DNA of 64,000 nucleotides from RPQJ01 sp052035645. GTDB taxonomy: Bacteria > Pseudomonadota > Gammaproteobacteria > Steroidobacterales > Steroidobacteraceae. Below, piece by piece: positions 1 through 8,116 of the stretch. The stretch's first letter is position 1; every line of letters starts with the position of its first letter. Below the pieces are notes generated by a model. That model worked only from the letters and a program-made list of their open reading frames with translations, ran no database searches and had not been told where the DNA came from. The position numbers and the translations under genes are program-made. Location: positions 1 to 64,000 of the forward strand of contig JBPOHK010000004.1 in assembly GCA_052035645.1 (NCBI GenBank). The letters are read 5' to 3'.

Positions 1-981
1 GCCGATCTGGGCGGGCACGCCGTTGCGCGCCTCGGTGAGCGCGACGCGCACGGCATTGGCGAACGACACGCGGTCGGCGCCGCCGTGGCTCTTGATCACC
101 ACGCCGTTCAACCCGACCATGCTCGCGCCGTTGTAGCCGCGCGGATCCAGCCGGGTCTTCAGTGCGTTGAGCGCAGGGGTGGCCGCCGCAGCGCCGAGCT
201 TGCGCAGCGGCGAGCGCGTGAACTCTTCCTTCATGTCGCCGCCGATGAAGCGCGCGAGTCCTTCCATCGTCTTCAGTGCGACGTTGCCGGTGAAGCCGTC
301 GGTGACGACCACGTCCACCTCGCCGCTGAAGATGTCGTCGCCCTCGACGAAGCCGACGTAATTGAGCGGGCGACCCGCGAGGCGCTTGTGCGCTTCCTTG
401 ATCTCTTCGGTGCCCTTGATGTCTTCCTCGCCGATGTTCAGCAGCCCCACGCGCGGACTCTTCATGCCGTGCAGGTCGGCGGCGATCACCGCGCCCATCA
501 CCGCGAACTGCACGAGGTGGTCGGCGGTGCAGTCCGGGTTGGCGCCGAGGTCGAGCATCACCGTGTGGCCGTGCGTGGCCGGCACCGCCGAGACGATGGC
601 CGGACGGTCGATGCCCGGGATCATGCCGAGCACGAAACGCGCGGTGGCGAGCAGCGCCCCCGTGTTGCCCGCCGACACGCACGCCGCCGCCTCGCCTTTC
701 TCGACGAGGTTGATCGCGACGCGCATCGACGAATCCTTCTTGCGCCGCAGGGCGTCCTGCGGGCGCTCGTCCATGGTCACGACCTCGGAGGCCTCGACCA
801 GCGTGCAGCGCTCGAGGTGCGGCCCGCGCCCGAGCAGCGGGCGCACGACCTCGCCGCGGCCGGTGACGATCAGCCGCAGGTCGGGATTCGCTGCGAGGAC
901 GTCGAGGGCGCCCGGGACGGCCGCCTCGGCACCGTGGTCGCCACTCATGGCGTCCACGGCGATGGTGAGCCCGGCACTCAT
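1..981 (-). CDS. plsX: Phosphate acyltransferase PlsX (3' end cut by window edge)
   Basis: PlsX makes acyl-phosphate from acyl-ACP in the first step of phosphatidic acid synthesis by the PlsX/PlsY route, at the inner face of the membrane. Reading right to left from the ATG at 981, the product begins MSAGLTIAVDAMSGDHG, the typical PlsX start. It continues with family landmarks such as SAGNTGALLA, LDLGANPDC and DGFTGNVALKT. 327 codons are present without a stop, so only the last few residues are missing beyond base 1. It is the third gene of yceD-rpmF-plsX, 22 bp after rpmF, an order conserved in Gammaproteobacteria. Family known, coordinates read directly. Confidence 0.95.
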   Translation of the reverse strand, partial: MSAGLTIAVDAMSGDHGAEAAVPGALDVLAANPDLRLIVTGRGEVVRPLLGRGPHLERCTLVEASEVVTMDERPQDALRRKKDSSMRVAINLVEKGEAAACVSAGNTGALLATARFVLGMIPGIDRPAIVSAVPATHGHTVMLDLGANPDCTADHLVQFAVMGAVIAADLHGMKSPRVGLLNIGEEDIKGTEEIKEAHKRLAGRPLNYVGFVEGDDIFSGEVDVVVTDGFTGNVALKTMEGLARFIGGDMKEEFTRSPLRKLGAAAATPALNALKTRLDPRGYNGASMVGLNGVVIKSHGGADRVSFANAVRVALTEARNGVPAQIG

Positions 982-1003
982 GCTCGGGCGCTGCCGGAAG
1001 CGG

Positions 1004-1198
1004 TTATTCCTGGCCTTCTTCGGCCGCCGGCTTCTCGATCACCTTCTTGCCGCGGTAGAAGCCGTCCGGCGTGATGCGGTGACGCAGGTGCGTCTCGCCG
1101 CTGGTGCGATCGACGGAGAGCGCGGGGCCCTTCAGGAAATCGTGCGAACGGTGCATGCCGCGCTTCGACGGGGACTTGCGGCTCTTCTGGACTGCCAT
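1004..1198 (-). CDS. rpmF: 50S ribosomal protein L32
   Basis: This is a 64-residue basic protein starting MAVQKSRKSPSKRGMHRSHD, the diagnostic L32 N-terminus. L32 is a small protein of the large ribosomal subunit. The four zinc-binding cysteines found in some L32 versions are absent; there is no Cys at all, as in other proteobacterial copies. It lies between yceD (21 bp upstream) and plsX (22 bp downstream) and is most likely cotranscribed with both from the promoter at 1757-1785. Confidence 0.97.
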   Translation of the reverse strand: MAVQKSRKSPSKRGMHRSHDFLKGPALSVDRTSGETHLRHRITPDGFYRGKKVIEKPAAEEGQE

Positions 1199-1219
1199 GA
1201 TCTACTCTCCTGTTGCGGT

Positions 1220-1747
1220 TCACTGCTCGCCCTTGTCGAGCAGCTCGCGCAGATTCGCAAACGGTCTCTGTACCTCGTCGGACGGCGCCGCGACCTGCGC
1301 GCGCGCCACCCGCCTGCCGCCCGCCGATTCCCGGCAGCCGGCCTCGTCCTCGTGCGACGGCACCAGCGGCAGTGCGAGCAGCACCTGCTCCTCGATCAAC
1401 GCCGTGAGCGACAGGCTCTCGGCATCGCCGACGAACGGCTCGTACCCGCCCGCCACCTCGTCGGTGTCGGTCGCCACCACCACGACCTGCTCGCTCTCGC
1501 TCAGCGAGCACTCGCACGGCCGCAGGCAGCGCTGGCACTCGAGGACGGCCACGCCCTCGAGTGCGATCTCCACCGTCGTCCGCCCGTCGAAGAACCCGAA
1601 CCGCAGGCGCGCCTGCACGCGGGTTCCCTTCAGGCCTCCCGATTCGGCAACACGCGAGAGCTGGCCGAGTTCCAGGCTGCGCTCGATCGCGGCAGCTCGG
1701 CCCGCCAGTTCCTTTGCATTGACGAGATCCGCCGGGGCGGGCGACAT
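1220..1747 (-). CDS. yceD: YceD/DUF177 family protein (23S rRNA accumulation protein)
   Basis: The product is 175 residues, starting MSPAPADLVNAKELAGR. A pair of closely spaced cysteine motifs (ECQRCLRPCEC) sits in the middle, followed by an acidic stretch, as in the DUF177/YceD family. YceD is encoded just upstream of rpmF in most bacteria and has been linked to 23S rRNA maturation or accumulation. An in-frame ATG 24 bp further upstream (1771) would add MRHYYTRP. It is rejected because it lies inside the predicted promoter, and YceD proteins normally begin at the chosen position. There is no Shine-Dalgarno sequence, and the predicted transcription start is only about 3 nt before the ATG, which suggests a leaderless mRNA. 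Confidence 0.92.
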   Translation of the reverse strand: MSPAPADLVNAKELAGRAAAIERSLELGQLSRVAESGGLKGTRVQARLRFGFFDGRTTVEIALEGVAVLECQRCLRPCECSLSESEQVVVVATDTDEVAGGYEPFVGDAESLSLTALIEEQVLLALPLVPSHEDEAGCRESAGGRRVARAQVAAPSDEVQRPFANLRELLDKGEQ

Positions 1748-1756
1748 GGGGCGCGT

Positions 1757-1785
1757 ATAATAGTGACGCACCCTCCCCGTGTCAA
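1757..1785 (-). promoter_or_regulatory. Sigma-70-type promoter of yceD-rpmF-plsX
   Basis: On the minus strand there is a perfect -35 box TTGACA (1785-1780), a 17-bp spacer and a -10 box TATTAT (1762-1757; 5 of 6 consensus bases). By standard spacing +1 falls near 1750, three bases before the yceD ATG at 1747. This is the best-matching promoter found in the window. The same segment also reads TATAAT on the plus strand (1756-1761) ahead of yceF, but without a correctly spaced -35. Confidence 0.75.
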
Positions 1786-1806
1786 AGCGTATTCGAGCTT
1801 AAACCT

Positions 1807-2391
1807 TTGTTTTTCAAGGGCCTGATCCTTGCGTCCACCTCGCCCTACCGGCGCAGCCTGCTCGAGCGCCTCGGCGTGGCCTTCGAGTGCGTCGCGCCGC
1901 GGGTCGACGAAGCCCCCCTGCCGGGCGAATCCGCGGCCCGCATGTCGCTGCGACTGGCCCGCCTGAAGGCCGAGGCCGTGGCCACCCAGTACCCGGATTG
2001 CGTGATCATCGGCTCGGACCAGGTGGCGCTGCGCGGCGAGGACAAACTCGGCAAGCCCGGCTCGGTGGAGCGTTGCCGCGAGCAGCTGCGCCAGTCGTCG
2101 GGCCAGGAAGTCCAGTTCCTGACGGCCGTGCACCTCATCGACGGCCCGAACCGGCGGCACGAATCGCACGTGGACCGCACGCTGGTGCGCTTCCGGCCGC
2201 TGTCCGCAGCCGAGATCGACCGCTACATCGCCGCCGACCAGCCGCTCGACTGCGCGGGCGGGTTCAAGGCCGAGTCGCTCGGCATCGCGCTGTTCGAGCG
2301 CATCGAGTCCGAGGACCCGACCGGCCTCACCGGCCTCCCGCTGATCTGGGTGGCCTCCGCCCTGCGGCGGGCCGGGCTTTCGGTGCCCTAG
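1807..2391 (+). CDS. yceF: Maf-family nucleotide pyrophosphatase (YceF type)
   Basis: Maf proteins hydrolyse non-canonical nucleoside triphosphates; the YceF branch prefers 7-methyl-GTP and is a house-cleaning enzyme. The 194-residue product has the family signature ASTSPYRRSLLERL near residue 9, the GSDQV motif with its catalytic Asp, and KPGS. The start is TTG, directly followed by TTTTTCAAGGGC. No ATG in frame would keep the conserved N-terminus and no clear Shine-Dalgarno is visible. The gene is divergent from yceD, as in E. coli. Its 3' end overlaps the convergent rluC by 65 bp. Confidence 0.93.
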   Translation: MFFKGLILASTSPYRRSLLERLGVAFECVAPRVDEAPLPGESAARMSLRLARLKAEAVATQYPDCVIIGSDQVALRGEDKLGKPGSVERCREQLRQSSGQEVQFLTAVHLIDGPNRRHESHVDRTLVRFRPLSAAEIDRYIAADQPLDCAGGFKAESLGIALFERIESEDPTGLTGLPLIWVASALRRAGLSVP

Positions 2392-3376
2392 CGAGGTTCT
2401 CGAGCACCCGGTGCAGGTCGGCGTCGAGCGGTGCGCTCACGTTGAGCGGCTCGAGCGTACCGGGCCGCCGCACCTCGATGGCCGCGGCGTGCAGGAACAT
2501 GCGCTCCAGCCCGAAGGCCTTCAGTGCCTCGTTGCGCTCGCGGTCCCCGTACTTGTCGTCGCCCGCGACCGGGTGTCCGGCGTAGGCGGCGTGCACCCGG
2601 ATCTGGTGCGTCTTGCCGGTATCGATGATCACTTCCATGAGCGTCGCGACGTTGCTGAAGAACTGCACCGGCTTGAACGTGCTCACGGCCAGCTTGCCGT
2701 GCGCGCGTACGGCCACGTGACGCTCGCCGCTGCGCCGCTCGCTGGTGTCGAGCGCCAGCTCGATGCGCTTGGTGCCCAGGTTCCACTTGCCGCACACCAG
2801 CGCGAGGTAGCGCTTGTCGGTGCTGCCCTCGCGCAGCTGGGCATGCAGGTCGCGCAGGGCCGACCGCTTCTTGGCCACGATCAGGCAGCCGCTGGTCTCG
2901 CGGTCGAGACGATGGACGAGGTCGAGTTCGGGCGAGTCCGGGCGGGCGCTGCGCAGCGCCTCGATCACGCCGTGCGACATCCCGCTGCCACCGTGCACGG
3001 CGACCCCGGCCGGCTTGTTCACGACCAGCAGGTCGGCATCCTCGTAGACGATCGCGTCCGTGACGAGCTTCTGCAGCGAGGCGCTGGCCGGCCGCGGACC
3101 GCCCGACGGGGGCTCCGGCAGGCGCAGAGGTGGCAGACGGACGCGGTCGCCCGGCGCGAGGCGCTGGTCGGGCCTGGCGCGCTTGCTGTTGACCCGTACC
3201 TCGCCCTTGCGCAGCAGGCGGTAGACGTGGGTCCGCGGAACGCCCTTCAGCACCCGCACCAGGAAATTGTCCAGGCGCTGCCCGGCATCGCCGTCGCCGG
3301 CCTCGACGTAACGCACCCCACCGGGCCGCGGGGCGTCCGGTTTCGGGTTTTCGACGTCGGGATTGTCGTAAGCCAT
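2327..3376 (-). CDS. rluC: 23S rRNA pseudouridine synthase RluC
   Basis: RluC converts three uridines of 23S rRNA (955, 2504 and 2580 in E. coli numbering) to pseudouridine. The 349-residue protein has an S4 RNA-binding domain (about residues 32-95, with RLDNFLVRVLKG) followed by the RluA-type catalytic domain. The active-site motif HRLDRETSG carries the catalytic Asp at residue 158. The C-terminal 20 residues are a basic, Pro/Arg-rich extension, and it is this part that overlaps yceF on the other strand. The gene is divergent from rne across a 394-bp region, the same arrangement as in E. coli. Confidence 0.95.
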   Translation of the reverse strand: MAYDNPDVENPKPDAPRPGGVRYVEAGDGDAGQRLDNFLVRVLKGVPRTHVYRLLRKGEVRVNSKRARPDQRLAPGDRVRLPPLRLPEPPSGGPRPASASLQKLVTDAIVYEDADLLVVNKPAGVAVHGGSGMSHGVIEALRSARPDSPELDLVHRLDRETSGCLIVAKKRSALRDLHAQLREGSTDKRYLALVCGKWNLGTKRIELALDTSERRSGERHVAVRAHGKLAVSTFKPVQFFSNVATLMEVIIDTGKTHQIRVHAAYAGHPVAGDDKYGDRERNEALKAFGLERMFLHAAAIEVRRPGTLEPLNVSAPLDADLHRVLENLARAPKARPAAGRRPPRSAGGR

Positions 3377-3770
3377 TGATTCGCCGACCTTCGCTTGTTA
3401 CAGTCGGCCCCGAGCGTTGCCCGGAGGCCACAGCGGCCCCCGGCGATACGCCCAAGCGAGCGCTGCGAGCTCGGCACCCGAAGGGGTCGGGCCGCGCGCA
3501 TCTTAGTTGGTTCTGAGATTTCAGACCATCGAACTGCCGTGGACACGTGCAGGTGCCGCACCCCGGGCGGGGGGCGGGCTACGCGCGGAACGCGGCGGGC
3601 GATGCCCGATAGCACCAGGATCCGGTCGGGCTCGGCGCAGCCGCAAGGCGCGCGGGGCCGCACACACAGCAGCATGAATCCAATGCAAGCCGCTGCAAGA
3701 CCCCTCCGCAAGGCCACGGCACCACCCGTCCGGTCGTTCACGGCCCCTGCCTCCGCAAGAGAGAAGGCCG
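3377..3770 (+). promoter_or_regulatory. rluC-rne intergenic region and probable long rne leader
   Basis: 394 bp without a credible gene. It must carry the promoters of rluC (minus) and rne (plus). In E. coli the rne leader is about 360 nt, and RNase E autoregulates its own mRNA through it, so a regulatory leader is expected here. A hairpin with one bulge can form at 3509-3527 (arms GGTTCTGA and TCAGACC, loop GATT). The rne ribosome-binding site AGAGAGAAGG is at 3759-3768. No -35/-10 pair could be called with confidence. Small ORFs here start with no ribosome-binding site and resemble nothing known. Confidence 0.5.
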
Positions 3771-6446
3771 ATGAAGAGAATGCTCGTCAACGCAACCCAG
3801 GAAGAGGAGTTGCGCGTAGCGCTGGTGGACGGCCAGCGGATCTATGACCTCGATATCGAGATCCCGTCCCGCGAGACCAAGAAAGCCAACGTCTACAAGG
3901 GTCGCATCACCCGCGTAGAGCCCAGCCTCGAAGCCTGCTTCGTCGACTACGGCGCCGACCGCCACGGCTTCCTGCCGCTGAAGGAAGTCACCAAGTCCTA
4001 CTTCAAGGAAAAGCAGCCCGGCCAGGAAGGCGGCGGGCGCGCGATCCGCGACGTGCTCGAGGAAGGCCAGGAAGTCATCGTCCAGGTCGAGAAGGAAGAG
4101 CGTGGCAACAAGGGCGCCGCCCTGACCACCTTCATCAGCCTCGCGGGCCGCTTCCTGGTCCTGATGCCGAACAACCCGCGCGCCGGCGGCGTCTCCCGCC
4201 GCGTCGAGGGCGACGACCGCGACGCCCTGCGCGAGGCGATGGACTCGCTGCAGATCCCCGACGGCATGGGCGCCATCGTGCGCACCGCCGGCGTCGGCCG
4301 CTCCCCCGAGGAGCTGCAGTGGGACGTCAACAACCTCGTCGACGTCTGGAACGCCATCCAGCAGGCGTCCGACAGCCGCCCCTCGCCGTTCCTGATCTAC
4401 CAGGAGAGCAAGGCGATCCTGCGGGCGCTGCGCGACTACCTCGCCGACGACATCGGCGAGATCCTGATCGACAACCGCGAGGTCTTCGAGGAAGCGCAGG
4501 AATACATGCAGCGCTTCATGCCGACGAACCTGCGCAAGCTCAAGTTCTACGACGACCACGTCCCGCTGTTCACGCGCTACCAGATCGAGAGCCAGATCGA
4601 ATCGGCGTACTCGCACAAGGTGACGCTGCCCTCGGGCGGCAGCATCGTGATCGACCACACCGAGGCGCTGGTGTCGATCGACATCAACTCGGCGCGCAGC
4701 ACCCGCGGCACGGACATCGAGACCACTGCCTGCAACACCAACCTGGAGGCGGCCGAGGAGATCGCCCGCCAGCTCCGGTTGCGCGACGTCGGCGGCCTGA
4801 TCGTCATCGACTTCATCGACATGGAGTCGACCAAGAACCAGCGCGCCGTCGAGGACCGCCTGCGCGACGCCGTGAAGCAGGACCGCGCCCGCATCCAGAT
4901 CGGCAAGATCTCGCGCTTCGGCCTGCTCGAGATGTCGCGCCAGCGCCTGCGCCCCTCGATCAGCGAGTCGACGAACATCGTCTGCCCGCGCTGCAACGGC
5001 ATGGGCGTGATCCGCAGCGTCGAGTCGATGGCGCTCGCCGTGCTACGCCTGATCGGCGAGGAGGCCCGCAAGGACCGCACCGCCAAGGTCATCGCCCAGC
5101 TGCCCGTCTCCGTCGCCACCTATCTCATGAACGAGAAGCGCGACATGCTGGCCGACATCGAGCGCCGCGGCCGCGTCGACATCGTGCTGGTGCCGAACAA
5201 GTACCTCGAGACGCCGGCCTACGAAATCCGCCGCGTGCGCGACGACGAGACCGACCTGCCCGAGAATTCGGTCATCAGCCACCAGATGGCGGTCGAGCCG
5301 AAGGTCGACCTCGAGGCGATCGCGACCGAGGAAGAGACCAAGGCCCCGCCGCCGCCGCAGCCGGCCGTGACGACCATCGTGCCGAGCACGCCGGCCCCGC
5401 CGCCCGCGCCCGAACCGGTGGCTGCACCGGCCCCGGCGCCCCAGCAGGTCGTGATGATCCAGCCCTACGGGCCGCGCGACGGCATCTTCGTGCGCGTCTG
5501 GCACTGGCTGTTCGGCGACAAGCGCGCACCGCTGCCCGAGGCGGCGCCCGTCAAGCACGAGCACCGCAAGGAAAGCGAGCGTGATCGCCACCGCCGCGAC
5601 CGCGAACGGGACGGTGGCCGACGCGACGAGCGTCGCGAGGGCCGCGATCGCGATCGTGGCCGCGACCGCGATGCACGGCGTGACGGCCGACGCGACGAAG
5701 GCCGGCGCGAGGAGAAGCGCGAGCAGCCGCGGCGCGACGAGCAGGCCGCCCAGGCGCAGCGCGGTCCGCGCGAGGAACGCGGCCGGCGCGACGGGCAGTC
5801 GGGCCAGTCCTCACGCGGCGAGCGGCGCCCGGAGGGACAGCCGAAGCCTACTCAGGCCCAGGCCCAGACCCAGCAACCGACGCGCGAGCAGGCCCCGCGG
5901 CCCGAGGCCGCGCCCCGTGCCGAGCAGGGCGCAGCGCAGTCGCCCGCGGGTACGCCGAGGCCCGAAGGCCAGGCTGGACCGGACGGCATGCGGCCCGAAC
6001 GCGCCGACGGTGAACGTGGCTCGCGCCGCTCGCGCCGCGGCGGGCGTCGTCGTCGCCGGGACGGCAGCGAAGGTCCGGCGGTCGCCGGCGAACCGCGTTC
6101 GGAAGGCGCGACACCGGAGTTCGGCGAGGTCGGTGGCGAATCGCGGTCGTTCGACTTCGACCGGCCCGGCGGGCCGGTCGTCGAACCCCCGGTGAGCGCA
6201 CCGGAGACGTCCGTGCCGATGGTTCGCCCGGCGACCGACCCGGTCGTCCGTCCCGCGTACGAGGTGCAGGTGGCCTCTCCGCCGCCGCCGCCGGCCCCGG
6301 TCCGCGAGGCAGCCCCGCCCCCGCCGCCCCCGCCGGTGCGCGACGTCCCACCTCCACCGCCACCGCCTCCGGCGGCTCCGCGCCAGGAGTGGACTCCGAG
6401 CCCGCCGACCGACGCGACGCGGGACACGCCGCGCAACGAGCCCTGA
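3771..6446 (+). CDS. rne: Ribonuclease E
   Basis: This is the main endoribonuclease of mRNA decay and of rRNA/tRNA processing and the scaffold of the degradosome. The 891-residue product has an S1 domain (about 38-125), the DNase I-like catalytic domain with metal-binding Asp304 (in VSIDINSARSTRG) and the Asp347/Asp350 pair (in VIDFIDME), and the Zn-link cysteines 405 and 408 (CPRCNGMG). These match E. coli positions within 1-4 residues. A short amphipathic segment GIFVRVWHWLFGD (571-583) lies where the E. coli membrane-targeting helix sits. The rest is an Arg/Glu/Asp-rich RNA-binding region (about 600-790) and a proline-rich tail. The ATG has the ribosome-binding site AGAGAGAAGG and a terminator follows at 6464-6494. 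Confidence 0.97.
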   Translation: MKRMLVNATQEEELRVALVDGQRIYDLDIEIPSRETKKANVYKGRITRVEPSLEACFVDYGADRHGFLPLKEVTKSYFKEKQPGQEGGGRAIRDVLEEGQEVIVQVEKEERGNKGAALTTFISLAGRFLVLMPNNPRAGGVSRRVEGDDRDALREAMDSLQIPDGMGAIVRTAGVGRSPEELQWDVNNLVDVWNAIQQASDSRPSPFLIYQESKAILRALRDYLADDIGEILIDNREVFEEAQEYMQRFMPTNLRKLKFYDDHVPLFTRYQIESQIESAYSHKVTLPSGGSIVIDHTEALVSIDINSARSTRGTDIETTACNTNLEAAEEIARQLRLRDVGGLIVIDFIDMESTKNQRAVEDRLRDAVKQDRARIQIGKISRFGLLEMSRQRLRPSISESTNIVCPRCNGMGVIRSVESMALAVLRLIGEEARKDRTAKVIAQLPVSVATYLMNEKRDMLADIERRGRVDIVLVPNKYLETPAYEIRRVRDDETDLPENSVISHQMAVEPKVDLEAIATEEETKAPPPPQPAVTTIVPSTPAPPPAPEPVAAPAPAPQQVVMIQPYGPRDGIFVRVWHWLFGDKRAPLPEAAPVKHEHRKESERDRHRRDRERDGGRRDERREGRDRDRGRDRDARRDGRRDEGRREEKREQPRRDEQAAQAQRGPREERGRRDGQSGQSSRGERRPEGQPKPTQAQAQTQQPTREQAPRPEAAPRAEQGAAQSPAGTPRPEGQAGPDGMRPERADGERGSRRSRRGGRRRRRDGSEGPAVAGEPRSEGATPEFGEVGGESRSFDFDRPGGPVVEPPVSAPETSVPMVRPATDPVVRPAYEVQVASPPPPPAPVREAAPPPPPPPVRDVPPPPPPPPAAPRQEWTPSPPTDATRDTPRNEP

Positions 6447-6463
6447 TCCAGCCGCTGCGACAG

Positions 6464-6494
6464 GGGGCGAGGACTTCGGTCCTCGCCCCTTTTT
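6464..6494 (+). terminator. Rho-independent terminator of rne
   Basis: A perfect 10-bp GC-rich stem (GGGGCGAGGA / TCCTCGCCCC) is closed by the very stable CTTCGG loop and followed directly by TTTTT. It begins 18 bp after the rne stop codon. This is the only textbook intrinsic terminator recognised in the window. The following 200 bp up to the next gene hold no other feature I can support. Confidence 0.93.
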
Positions 6495-6697
6495 CGTTTG
6501 GCCGTGCCACGGGTCGTGGTGGACCGTGTCGACCGTTCACCCTGGCTTGACGGTTCCGCGGAAACGTCCCGACGGGTCGAAAGCAGCCGACGACCGAAGG
6601 CGTTCGAGGCGACATCGGCATCCAGACCGGGCGACCTGCCGAATCGAACGATGCCCGACCCGGGCTGCAATCCACGACGGCTGTTGCGGAGGACTCG

Positions 6698-7111
6698 ATG
6701 GCGAATGACGCAATGCGTGCCGCGACGATCGCTCTTCTGGTTTGGGCGGCCGGCGTGCCGCGCGCCCACTCGGCGGATGCAACGGTCGCCGCGACGACGG
6801 ACACCACGCTGGCCGCACTCGCCGGCACCTGGGTCGTCGACCTGCGCCCGTCGCCGGAGGCATCGCCGTACGACAAGCCGATGACGATCGCGATCGCGGC
6901 CGATCGGTCGGTCAGAGGAACGTTCTACGAGAGCGTGATCGAGGCCGGTCGCGCCAGCGCCTCGAACGGCCGCGTGTGCTTCGCGTTCCAGACCAGCGAC
7001 GGCGTCGGGCCGTACCACACGTCCGGCTGCCTGGTCGGCGACCGCATCCTCGGGCAGACCTGGGCGGAGCACCGGAAGTTCGTGCTGAACTGGAGTGCCG
7101 TGCGGGAGTAG
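6698..7111 (+). CDS. Small secreted protein of unknown function
   Basis: The product is 137 residues. A hydrophobic signal peptide (about residues 5-25, ending AHSA) is followed by a mature part that starts DATVAATTDTTLAALAGTW. The ATG has a good ribosome-binding site (GGAGGACTCG). The mature part shows a lipocalin-like pattern (LAGTWVVDLRP near the start, then alternating beta segments such as VRGTFYES and GRVCFAFQTSDG), which suggests a small beta-barrel or sandwich. It has two cysteines that could form one disulphide. I do not recognise the family. It stands alone between the rne terminator and the convergent CPBP gene. Confidence 0.7.
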   Translation: MANDAMRAATIALLVWAAGVPRAHSADATVAATTDTTLAALAGTWVVDLRPSPEASPYDKPMTIAIAADRSVRGTFYESVIEAGRASASNGRVCFAFQTSDGVGPYHTSGCLVGDRILGQTWAEHRKFVLNWSAVRE

Positions 7112-7139
7112 CCGTGGCCCGAAGTGCCCGGGCCCGGAC

Positions 7140-7937
7140 TCAGGCGGGTGCGCCCGGGATCGCGATCGTCTGCCGGTCGCCTCGCGCCAGGGCGATCAGC
7201 ACGGCGAGTCCGATCAGCACGAGCACGAGTTGCATGCCCAGGTTGCCGACGGACGCCCATCGCACGGGGAAAGCACCGGCGAGGAAGGTCGAGATGTCCC
7301 AGATGCCGTGCGCAATCATGGCCGGCCAGATCGACCCGTAGTGGCGACGGAATACGTACAGCATCACTCCGGTGAGGGCGGCCAGCGGCAGTTGCAGCAG
7401 CCCGGCCCACCCCATGCCCATGAACACGTTCGGCAGGTGGAACAACCCGAAGCAGACTGCCGTCCAGATTGCCGCCGACGATTCGGCCCGGCCACCCTCG
7501 CGCATCGCGCGCAGGAAGATTCCGCGGAACAGGGTCTCCTCGGCGAAGCCGACCAGCACGCCGGCCACCACGATCGCCAGCAACTGGTCGCCGGGCACGG
7601 CACCCCAGTCGACGCCCGCGAAATGCAGCACGATGCCGAGCACGAATGCGACCATGCCCGCCCGCATGAGTCGCGTCGTGGGCAGCCGCAGCGGATCGCG
7701 CCACAGGTGGTTCCAGCGCGTCACGGCCACGAAGACCAGCAGGACGCCGCTGCCCGCAGCGAGCGACAACACGCCGATGCGCCACGCGTTGGCTGCGGTC
7801 TTGAACCAGTCCGCGTACGGAATCCCGGCACTCACCTGGATCGCGTTGACGACCAGGGTGTAGATCAGCCACGCCAGCAGGGCCGCGGCGACCGTCGGTC
7901 GGAGCCCCCGGGTTCCCGGCATCGTTCGGTCGTTCAT
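7140..7937 (-). CDS. CPBP-family intramembrane metalloprotease
   Basis: This is a CPBP (Abi/Rce1-like) membrane protease of 265 residues with about seven hydrophobic segments. The CPBP motifs are present: AEETLFRGIFLRAM (the EExxxR motif), FGLFHLPN (FxxxH) and IAHGIWD (HxxxD/N). Bacterial members process peptides or are linked to bacteriocin immunity and protein quality control; the substrate here cannot be predicted. The start at 7937 has AGGAGC eight bases upstream, so the 48 extra residues of the longer open frame are excluded. A second, unrelated CPBP gene lies at 13951-14871. Confidence 0.85.
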   Translation of the reverse strand: MNDRTMPGTRGLRPTVAAALLAWLIYTLVVNAIQVSAGIPYADWFKTAANAWRIGVLSLAAGSGVLLVFVAVTRWNHLWRDPLRLPTTRLMRAGMVAFVLGIVLHFAGVDWGAVPGDQLLAIVVAGVLVGFAEETLFRGIFLRAMREGGRAESSAAIWTAVCFGLFHLPNVFMGMGWAGLLQLPLAALTGVMLYVFRRHYGSIWPAMIAHGIWDISTFLAGAFPVRWASVGNLGMQLVLVLIGLAVLIALARGDRQTIAIPGAPA

Positions 7938-8116
7938 GTCGCTCTTGCTCCTGGCCTGACGATACGGGCCGCAGCCTGCGGCAGCCGCTGCGGCCACGCA
8001 ACCTTCCCGCCGGAGCGGGACCCGCGACGACGCAATCCGGATAGGCATGACCGGCGGCCGCCGCCATGCTGCATACCCCATCGCCCCAACGACACTCGCG
8101 CAGAGGAAGACATCGC

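Noticed and set aside
1719..1761. TTGACG (1719-1724) and TATAAT (1756-1761) on the plus strand as a yceF promoter
   Set aside because: The spacer is 31 bp, far from the 16-18 bp needed. TATAAT alone may contribute, but the pair is not a promoter.
3395..3847. Open frames of 89-164 codons in the rluC-rne gap
   Set aside because: No ribosome-binding site, Arg/Pro-rich translation, and they overlap the conserved start of rne or rluC. The region is better explained as a long rne leader.
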